DNA from: Platanthera guangdongensis
Lineage: Eukaryota > Streptophyta > Magnoliopsida > Asparagales > Orchidaceae
Direction: 5' to 3'
NCBI GenBank assembly: GCA_039583875.1
Contig: CM077151.1
Location: 115,090,609-115,154,608, forward strand
Length of the DNA stretch: 64,000 nt
Shown: one piece after another, positions 55,776-64,000 of the stretch
How positions within the stretch are numbered: the stretch's first letter is position 1
Layout of the letters: every line of letters begins with the position of its first letter
The notes under the pieces: model-generated
The model's input: only the letters and a program-made list of their open reading frames with translations
Database searches by the model: none
Told to the model about the DNA's origin: nothing
Translations under genes and position numbers: made by a program

Positions 55776-57748
55776 TCAGCGGTCCCTAGTCTCGGTCCGC
55801 GCTGGCCTTTTCGCCCTATCTCTGCATAAGTGAGCTGCTTGGTCGCTTATCTGAAGAATCTCGCTATACACGCGGCAGAGGTGGTGATGAATAACGTTTA
55901 TCGTCCGGTGCATATGGGCAGCTTCCCGATCTACTCGACTGAGGGGCAAAATTGGCTCCGCCGCCGGCCTTGGCTCCTCATCCACAGCCTATTGGACACC
56001 GCCTGCCGGTGCGGCGATCTCTGGAGCAGCGCGATCTGACAATCGCGGCCTCTGCTCAGCAACCTCAGCAGCCCGCTTCCCCTTTTCTTTGTGCACTGAT
56101 GCCAAGTGCTTGCCTTTATAGAATCAGACATCATCCACGGGCCGCTTCTTCTCCCTTTCAGACCTCTCTAGCGCCCTTGAGATGCTGACGATCTGGTCTT
56201 TTAGGGATTTCTCGCGCTCTGCGGATGCTTTCTCACGCACCGCGGACGCCCTCTCGCGCTCCTCTGACTTCTCTAACTCTGCTTTAACACATTGCATTTC
56301 GGCTTGGAATTTCTTCTCTAACTCTTTAATAATGTTCAGGCTGGGTGGCTCATCCCCCGCGGATTCCACATGCGAGACCGCGTCAGCACCAGTATTCGGT
56401 GTAACCACGATCTCGCCACTCTCGATGGAGCCCGGCGGCGACTTTCTACCTGCAACAAACAAAGTCAACTCCACATTTAAAGGCAGTTCGCAGCAGACTC
56501 AAAGAAAGGATAAAAGATCACATTTGGATATAGCCGCAACGAGTTGCCGACTATCGAAAAAGACAGGCCGCCTTGCCCGCTCCGGGTCAAAAACGCTTAA
56601 CCGCTTCTTCCATTCGCGATGAACCTTTGCTCTTTTCTCAGCCAAACCTTTTGAAACCACAATATCGTCCGTCTCGGTGATGATTTTGATTGGTCTTGAC
56701 GTCCGCGGCGGCGACCTGTAAAGCCACTGACGCTTAAAGTATTTAGGCGCCGGTTGAAGTTTACCTGACCGCAGTAGCTCCGCAGCCATCCGCAGATCCT
56801 CAGCGGTTTTATCCGCCGCGACCTGCTTCGAGGCCACCTCCACCACAGCAACATGAGCAGTAATTTATTTCTTCTGCTACTCTATCTTCTGCTTCAGCCT
56901 CTCCCTCTCTTCTTCCTCCGCAGCAGACAAAGAACGGAGTTCGCTATCTTTTTTCCCATTATCTTCCGCCTCAGATTGCTGCAGTACAATCAGCAGGTTT
57001 CGTTGATTAGATCTATTTCATTGAAGTCTATAAAGTCAAGCATCTCATCCGTGGTTAGATTGACCGTGGAGAGGGAATTATCTCCCTGAACTTGGGCTTC
57101 CGGTGTGACCAGATCGCTGTCATGAACTTCTTTGTCACGCAGTCTGTGTTGTAAGTCCGCATCTCCAGTCCGCTTGGAGACATTCTTCTCCTTCATCGCG
57201 CGCAGTTTCTTCTCAACCCGCTCGGCAACGGTCGACCCGTCCCTCTTCCTCTTCTTTCTCTTGGCTTTCTTCTCGGCAGAATCCGTAGCGGATGCCCCTA
57301 AGTCGGGCTGGCTTTCGCGGACAGCCTCAGGGTTCACAACAGTCAATGCCTTTGAGGGCGCATCGTCTTCTCCCTCAGTCCGCCTATCTTCTTCATCCAA
57401 GTTAACAATAGGCACCTAGGCATTGGGAGAAAATATGTCAGTCTCAATGTGTTCACCAACGGTGTCCGTCGAGGTTACAGTTTTCTGGGAAGGGACAGAG
57501 TCTGACAGGGTCACCATCTTTTCACTTCTCAGTAGTTCAGCGTCGACTGCGACATCCTCGCGAGCAGATATATCAGCACGGCGGACTGCTTTCTCCGCAG
57601 TCTTTTGGCTGTGAGAACTCTCTCCTGTAGGGCGGACAGGATCCTTTCTTGTCGACCTCTTTATAATCTTTTTGGTCTTCATAGGCATTGTCAGTGCCGA
57701 GTCGCCTTTTGCAGTGAGACTAGAGAAGAAAGCTCCGAGCCTTGCCAT
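55776..57748 (-). pseudogene. Element D antisense gene 1, two exons, decayed
   Basis: Start taken at ATG 57748 (MARLGAFFSSL). Exon 1 runs to about 56522 and exon 2 from 56449 to 55776. The 72-nt intron has the donor AAAT|GTGATC and acceptor TTTGTTGCAG|GT, and the join keeps frame (phase 1). The protein has a basic nuclear-localisation-like run (KKAKRKKRKRDG), a Glu-rich helix (AAEEEERERLKQKIE), a YFKRQWLYRSPPRTSRPIK segment and a coiled coil (REKASAEREKSLKDQ). Breaks: TAG at 57416-57418, a frameshift near 56995, TAG/TAA near 56880, TGA at 56124-56126 and TAG near 55986. No family is recognised. Separate from gene 2, each with its own TATA box. Confidence 0.65.
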
Positions 57749-57832
57749 GCCGGACTGGAAAGTGGAGACCGCAAGTGGTGAATAGCGCCCCGTGTCGATC
57801 GGGATTCTCAACAGTTCCAGGCCCTCCAGCGA

Positions 57833-57840
57833 TATTTATA
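57833..57840 (-). promoter_or_regulatory. TATA box of antisense gene 1
   Basis: Minus-strand TATAAATA about 85 bp upstream of the ATG at 57748, between the gene and the 3' LTR. Confidence 0.65.
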
Positions 57841-57929
57841 GTGCTGGGGGCATTTACGAGGCTTGCGGACTTGGCGGTTAAGAAAACATTTTCTAAGTTT
57901 TCTGGAAACTTAAAAATGTGCGGGGATTA

Positions 57930-58683
57930 TGTTAACCCCTCAGTCCGCAACATCCTGCAAGATGCCAAAACCCCCCTTTCAACACTCGCGGACTCGATTT
58001 GTTAGTCCGCCCAGTCCGTCAAGGTAACCAATCGGACACCAAGGATGGTACCCCAGCAGCAGACTCAAGGACCTGTTCGCTCAGTCCGCCACGACTTGTG
58101 ATATCAGATTCTCTACAACGGCGGACACAGTGTCTCTTCCGCCCAGGCCGCCGTCCTCCAGCAGGATCGCGCCTAGTAGCAGTGGAAGCTCCAGTCCGCG
58201 AGCCCAGTCCGCCCCTTCTGCGCGGACTGGCGTGTTCTTTCTTTTTGCTTCCCGTCACCGCTGCCCGGTTCTCCTGTACCCCGGGCAGCCGGTTATTTTA
58301 GCCCTGCCCGTTTGGGCAGGCCCCCTATCCTATAAATAGGGGGGAGGTGGCGCACCCAGGGCACGCTGACTCGGACCCAGGAGCCTACTTGTTATAGGCT
58401 GCGGACTCGAATCTTGTGCCTTGCGGACTCCCCGTAGCTCTGCTCTTGTCAACCTTTTCCTTTCACTTGTAACCAAGTCTTTCTTCAATCAAGGTAAAGC
58501 CCGTCGCAAGAGAGGCATTCAGGCCGCAACGGGCAAAGTCTGTTGTTGTCGTGGCTCACGGCCCTGCTCTTCTTCCTGCCCTCACCCGCTTAGTAGATCA
58601 CTAATCGCAGTCTCTCTATACCCCGGTGTTCGAACCGTTAGCTGGTGGTGCTCAACCCCCCTTTGTGTTTTCGTGCATCAACA
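57930..58683 (+). mobile_element. Element D, 3' LTR
   Basis: A 754-bp copy of 32309-33021, TGTTAACCCC to GTGCATCAACA, with TATAAATA at 58331-58338. A purine-rich GTGCGGGGA lies just upstream and may be the polypurine tract. The extra 41 bp relative to the 5' copy lie near 58235-58285. Confidence 0.93.
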
Positions 58684-58727
58684 TGCTCCATAAAATTTCA
58701 CAGATAAATATTTTCAATCAAACTTTT

Positions 58728-61700
58728 TATAAGACCCCTTTTTTCTTTTTAACACCACGGGGTCTTAGGCCCAGAACTGTCGTTTTGCGGTGACACCTCC
58801 ACTTTCGGGAAGGTCATCACTACAAAACGTCGATCCTGCCGGCCAAATCGGTCTCAACAGTAGCAAAGTAACAAAAGTAAGTCCACAGAAGTCACAAAAA
58901 TAGTAAATGATCTCCACGAAGGGAGTGTCCACAGATATAATAAAAATACAAAATCTTGGGCTCATGCCACATCTCCAAGCACGTCGACCTTCGGGGCTGC
59001 TCCTCCATGCTGGGCTCCACGATTCCCTAAAATGATGTGATTCGAAAACCGTTAGTCTAAAATACTAAATCCTATCATCCCCTGCCCCTTCCCCCATGAC
59101 ACCTAGGCACCGAGCGGGCAGGAGGAAAGAAGAGGACATGAAGGTGGAGAATGACAAAATGATCAGATGGCGGCGGAACTAACTAGCAGTCCAATAGTAT
59201 ATAAGGTAGTAATAAAAGCAAGAGAAATTAAGCAGGAAAAATAACCTTAACTTATGCGAGGACACATAAGCCGAGGGATCTTTTGCAGGGCTCCTATCGT
59301 ATAAAGAGTCTCATACCTGTTTATACGATAGGGTGTCGGTTTTCTATAAAGCATACATATAAAGATTTCTGAAATAAACCATAACTTATAAGCACGCTCG
59401 CACGAACTTATAAACAAAGGGGTCATTTTATAGGGCCTATTGTATAAAGCATCCTATACCACTTTATACAATAGGTGTCAGGGTTGAATGCAATGGTTAT
59501 GCTTGAAATACAATTATGCCATGCTGTGAACATGCAAGTGCAACACACCCACTCGACTCTGTGTACACAGACCTTTAGTTCTCCCTTTTTGGAGCCGAAC
59601 CTCCCAGGATACCTCCGTAGTGGCAAACGGAAGCAGTGGGCTGGGCCTCGCCCACCTCTAAACCAGTAATTACACTACCAGCCAGACCTATCGTACGCCT
59701 CAACGCTGGTGCACTAAGCGGAGCTCATGTGTACTCTTGCCGGCTGGCGCACCGGGCTTTACTTGGCCAAGTGCTAAACCACACTTGCCGAGTCAATGTA
59801 TTGGCATCGGTGCATCGACTCACCAATACCGAAGACCCACCACCTTTACTTTATGCACATGCAACCGTGATGTATAACCACCGAGCCAAAGCTCCCCGGA
59901 CCAACCCGTCCGTCACAAACTGCAACCGAGTCAAAGCTCGCCGGGCCAATTTGCCCATCTCCAAATCCATCGGGCCTAATGCCTGAGAGACCTAACCTAA
60001 CTCCCACAACTCCAGGGAGTGTGATTGCAACCCTAGATTACTTATACTTACTCTTGCATTTCAGTTTTACCTGCTATTTAGGTTAGCCCAGGACTGCCCA
60101 AGGTATACCCCGTGAAGGGCTCTTGAAGGCACTAGGAACTACGATGGGATTACGCCCAAAGCTTCCTTTCGCAAGGCACTTACTATTATTGGTTGCTACC
60201 AGATTTTCCAACCTTTAAATTATTTACTGGATCTAACCCTAGTGCATTAGACACTTCCTCCCCACGGGAAAGACGATCTTTTGTCGATCCCGAGCACCAC
60301 CGGACACTAGCCATTCCAACCCCTTACTCATCCCAACTTCCAACGACGAACTCTTTTTCATTCATCCAAATCAGCAAACATCTAACCCCAACTCGTGTAC
60401 CCCAATTCTTATTCCAACACAATTTCTGCGATTTTACTAAATGCAAAACTATTTGGAGTGTATAATGGGAGGTACACAAAATAATCACCCAGTACCCCTA
60501 TAATAATTGTTGGAGGGATATAATTACATTTTTAGACTAAATCCAGAAATTCATAATTTTCCTAATTAATCTGATAATTTATTTATTTATTCTAGTAAAC
60601 TAAAAATCCAAGTTTGAACATGAAGTACCCATTTCACAAAAGCAAATGCTCTACAAAATTTATGATAAATTCAATATAACTATTCAACAAGTAATCCAGT
60701 GTCTCCCAAATTTTTGCAGGAAAATAAGCATCTGTATAAATTATACTTCAAATCCCCAAAATTATGGGTTTGTAAAGCATATACTGTAAATAATCATCTA
60801 AAAATCATGAATTAATTTCTCCAAGTGTTTATTGACATAAAATTATCAAAGACCCAATTTCATAATTTTGCAACAAGTAAATAGCTCTAAAAAATTTATT
60901 GACCATAATTGCACCTTTTCAAATTTGGGAAGGAAGTAATAAAGTCGTTCAACTAAAATTTATAACAAAATTCAGGAATAATCATTTTGACTTAAAACAT
61001 CTCCTGCCCAAATTTCATGAGTCTAGAATGAATAGTGTGATCATAATAAATAAAATACCATTTAGGGACACATCATGTGTAACAAAGTGGGTGCTTGTAA
61101 TATTACTTATAAAATTATAATAAATTCACCAGAGGTCCTAACTAACTTAAAATCTATGCTACCTAAGTTTCATACATTTTTAGTAAGTTTTGGTGGCTTA
61201 TTCTACACAAAAGGTGGATATGCCCTAAACTAGGGTTAGGGATTTGCGAGGTCTATCCATCTCCAAATCCTCTAAGAATCATGTCAGAGGGCTTTGGCTA
61301 CCCTAGCATCATTTCTACCAAGTTGCAAGATCACACAAGGGCATGTGACCTCATGCCCTTCACAACACTCGAGCCCCTCCTTAGGGTTTGAGTTTGGATC
61401 CTTGGGCAAAACTACCCTAAACCACCCCATAATCCCTATGAGGGTGTCTAAGGTTATGTCAAGTCAGTGGTCAAAACCCAACCTCTGTTGAGGTGATTAA
61501 ACCACTCAACCTCAAGGTGCACTTTTTATTAAGGACCCCTCATTAAGGTAAAATTAGGGTTAGCTCATTTCCTATCCAAAACACATCCAAATGAGGTGAA
61601 AATTTATACAGAAACATATCATGAGGCAAGGGACCACTCACCAAAATTTGGGAGGGTTTGGAGGTAGTTAGGCCACCTAATTAATTAAACCTAGTATTAT

Positions 61701-62760
61701 TAAATAAATATAAAAACCATAGACAAAGTATCTCCTAAAAGTGCAATTTTTGGACAGGACCTAGATATAGCTAAGGGCGATCCCCTACCCAAATTTCAGG
61801 TCATTTGGAGAAGGGATGAAGAGTGGGCACCCTTTTTGATTTCAGGAAAGCCCTAGGTATATGTCCCAACAAAATGTTTGCCCTAGTCCAACCAAAGGTC
61901 CAAATTGGTTCAAATCAATTTTGAATTAAATTAGACACTTAGAGCTACAAACTTCATGTTGTTGACTTTTACTGTAGAGGTGCCTAGGTATTTTTAAAAA
62001 TTAAAACCATCCCAAGCAAAAAGTGTGACAGAAATGATATAGAAATGAAAATTAAATGTTTCTTATCAAAACTAGCGCACGAATCTTGGCGCGGATCCCG
62101 TGGCCCAGGCTCATCGTCTACCTCCAGCCAATGGCTGAGATAGCCCGAGCCTGAAGCCACTTCCAATCACCACTGTCGCCCATCCCGGCACTTCCCCGGC
62201 CGGCCACCGCCACCAACACCTCCACCGAAGTGGCGGGTATCGACTGGCGGCGTCACAACTGCCGGAGGGGTGGATCTGATGGTTTTAGCAAGGAAATTCT
62301 CGGCCCGAAACCATGAAAACCAGGAACTAGTTCGGGCTCAATTGAGCCCAGACCTTGGACCTAAACATTGTTAGGATCTTGCCATGAGTTAAGGAGAGGT
62401 TGAGGACCTTGCCGACGGCCTAAAGTCGAGAAGATCGCCGGAAAGCCATTCCTGAAGGCGGCGCCACTCGGTTTCTGCAACTGCACAGTGGGGGGCTTGA
62501 TTTCTTCAGGTAAGGAATGGGAAAGCCTTCTCTCGACCCACTGATGGTGTTTAAAGCCTCAGTTGGGGAGGGGAGGGGCTGGATTATTAATGCCCATTAA
62601 AGCCATTATTGGCTAGGCTCGGCCATGGAGGAGGGGGCCTGAACCAGGCCTTGGTGGCCAGGGAATTGACTAGAAACTTCTCCCCTTCATCAGGGGAGTT
62701 GAATTCAACCATTAACGGTGGCCTTTGGCCTCCCCTTGGCCGAGCCCCCTTCATCCCCTC
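58728..62760 (-). mobile_element. Relic H: diverged relative of LTR A, truncated
   Basis: In minus orientation it follows LTR A in order: GC-rich CACCTCC...CCACCGCC block near 62200-62240, AT-rich middle, the reverse of CTTCACGGGGTATACC near 60100, a hairpin pair near 59293-59475, and the end GGGGTCTTATA at 58728 (TCTTACA in A). About 570 bp of its start is missing because LTR E begins at 62761. No pol sequence is visible, so it may be a solo LTR or the end of an element outside the window. Divergence from A is high. Confidence 0.78.
59293..59475. other. Two hairpins in relic H, counterpart of the LTR A pair
   Basis: Stem CCTATCGTATAAA at 59293-59305 pairs with 59320-59332 (13 bp). Stem CCTATTGTATAAAG at 59436-59449 pairs with 59462-59475 (14 bp). 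The stem sequences differ from those in A but pairing is perfect. Confidence 0.65.
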
Positions 62761-64000
62761 TGAAAGATATGGTACCTAAACACCTAGAGGGGGGGGGGTG
62801 AATAGGTGACCTAAACCTTTTTACCTTTTATTTGGCAGCACAACAGTTATTTCACAGATTACTACAGCTAACAGCAATTACAGAAATCAAACAGTCAATT
62901 CACAGTACAGCACAGCAGACACACTAATTTATAGTGGTTCCCCAATCTTTGGGTACATCCACTTTCCCCCTTCGCCTATCTAGCAGTGTACTAGATTCGG
63001 CCAAACTTCTCCACTAACTCAGAACCCAACTAGGTTCCTACCTCAGGCCCAAAGCCTTACACTCAGCCAAAAGGCCTACACTCAGCCACCCAGGCCTACA
63101 CTCAGCCAATTAAGGCCTACACTCAGAGTTCTTCAACTCCTACGCTCAGGCAATCAAGCCCTACCCTCAGCCTTTATAATATAGGCTTACAATTCTCTCA
63201 GATCCAATGGATCCTACAAGTTAAAATAGAAATTACAAAAGCTAACTCTACAACTCAGAAAATAAGAGAGGAGTTGAGAGTTCTTGAAGAGTTCTTGGAA
63301 GAACTCAGTTAGATCCAAACTGACTTAGCTTCCTTCAAAGCTTCTTGATTAGAACTGAATTAGTCTGAATCTTCTGCAGTTGTTCCTTGACCTCTGCTTC
63401 TTGAAATCCAGATGACTCTGAATTCTTCTTCTCAGCCTTAGTTCCAAAGACTGAATTCTTGGTTGGAGCTCTCTCTCTCCAACTTCTTAGATCTGCCGAT
63501 GCACAACAAGATCTTCTTGTGTTGATACCACTTTTTCAAAATCTGAAATCTCTCTATCAAAAACTTTTTCAAACACTTCTATATTACTTCATCAATCTTG
63601 ATCACTCAATCAATCTTAGTCTGTAAACAATGGGTGCCTATTTATAGGCTTCCTTCATGGTAACCGGCTGGTCCGGTTCATAACAGACTTCTGATATCTC
63701 TGACAGTTGATGTAGACCGGCTGGATCGGCAGCTGTCATGTCAACCAGTCACTTCTTGAAATTTCTCTAACTGTCAGATAGTGTCGAGACTTTCTGTTCT
63801 TAAGTGTCGACACTTATAGGCCAAGTGTCGACACATGTTGTGTAAGTGTCGACACAAGTCTACAAGGTGTCGACACAATTCCTTGTATGTCTCGACACAG
63901 ATTCTTCTGCATGTGTCGACACTGAAATTGAGTGTCGACACAAGTACTTGTACTTCATTCTTTAACTGTATTCTTCTAAGTGTCGACACATCTTCTTTGT
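62761..64000 (-). mobile_element. Element E: partial SIRE-like LTR at the window edge
   Basis: Starts TGAAAGATATGGTACC, like the F LTRs, and follows them with moderate divergence, including a different stretch near 63500-63620. TATAAATA (minus) is at about 63639-63646. The palindrome array starts with GTGTCGAGAC at 63781, then exact copies at 63804, 63825, 63846 and 63867 with 21-bp spacing, and continues to the end of the window. Inserted in relic H; the pentamer before it is CCCTC. Confidence 0.9.

Larger units (their letters stand above)
32304..58688 (+). mobile_element. Element D: Tat/Retand-like gypsy element, split by element F
   Basis: LTRs at 32309-33021 and 57930-58683. Flanking pentamers TACTC (32304-32308) and TGCTC (58684-58688) match 4 of 5. 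Order: LTR, gag-protease-RT-RNase H-archaeal-type RNase H-integrase on the plus strand, 3' tandem repeats, two spliced genes on the minus strand, LTR. Element F fills 39635-52777. Without F the element is about 13.2 kb. A second RNase H and antisense extra genes are known features of the Tat clade. Confidence 0.92.

Overview
The window is plant nuclear DNA made almost entirely of LTR retrotransposons, several of them nested. I find no rRNA, tRNA, host gene or bacterial-type operon. Evidence for a plant: initiator-Met-tRNA primer sites, chromovirus (Tekay/Del-like and CRM-like), Tat-like and SIRE/Maximus-like polyproteins, very long LTRs, and GT-AG introns of 70-102 nt. The species cannot be named from this sequence. 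Density and nesting suggest a large, repeat-rich angiosperm genome.

Layout. (A) 1-13749, + strand: Tekay-like Ty3/gypsy element with about 4.6 kb LTRs; the 5' LTR is cut by the window edge and gag-pol is decayed. 13750-17680: anonymous DNA holding an old SIRE-like solo LTR (G), a 33-nt G run and a GC-rich hairpin array. (B) 17686-28263, + strand: a second Tekay-like element, full length with its reading frames intact apart from nonsense codons. (C) 29048-31666, + strand: a CRM-like element with a large internal deletion and no 3' end. (D) 32309-58683, + strand: a Tat/Retand-like element with gag-pol, 3' tandem repeats and two intron-containing genes on the antisense strand between pol and the 3' LTR. 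(F) 39635-52777, - strand: a young SIRE-like copia element inserted in the 3' repeats of D with a perfect GGTCG duplication. (H) 58728-62760, - strand: a diverged LTR relative of A, interrupted at 62761 by another SIRE LTR (E) that runs off the window.

The most interesting signal is in element F. Its LTR carries about 34 exact copies of the 10-bp palindrome GTGTCGACAC at about 20-bp spacing, upstream of the LTR TATA box. A second array of the same palindrome lies inside the element around an internal TATA box, just upstream of an extra 3' gene (ORF3: nuclear-localisation-like motif, coiled coil). Element D has its own dispersed motif (TCCGC-NCAG-TCCGC) near its two antisense genes, and B has GC-rich palindromes (core CACGGGCGTG) in its LTR. 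I infer, without proof, that these are element-specific binding-site systems, possibly read by element-encoded accessory proteins and comparable in logic to the VANC anti-silencing system of VANDAL DNA transposons.

Other points: A and B share a phase-1 intron exactly at the gag/protease junction. LTRs A and H share tandem hairpins whose stems covary. Premature stops across A, B and D are mostly explicable as C-to-T changes in CAG or CGA codons, as expected for methylated, silenced elements.
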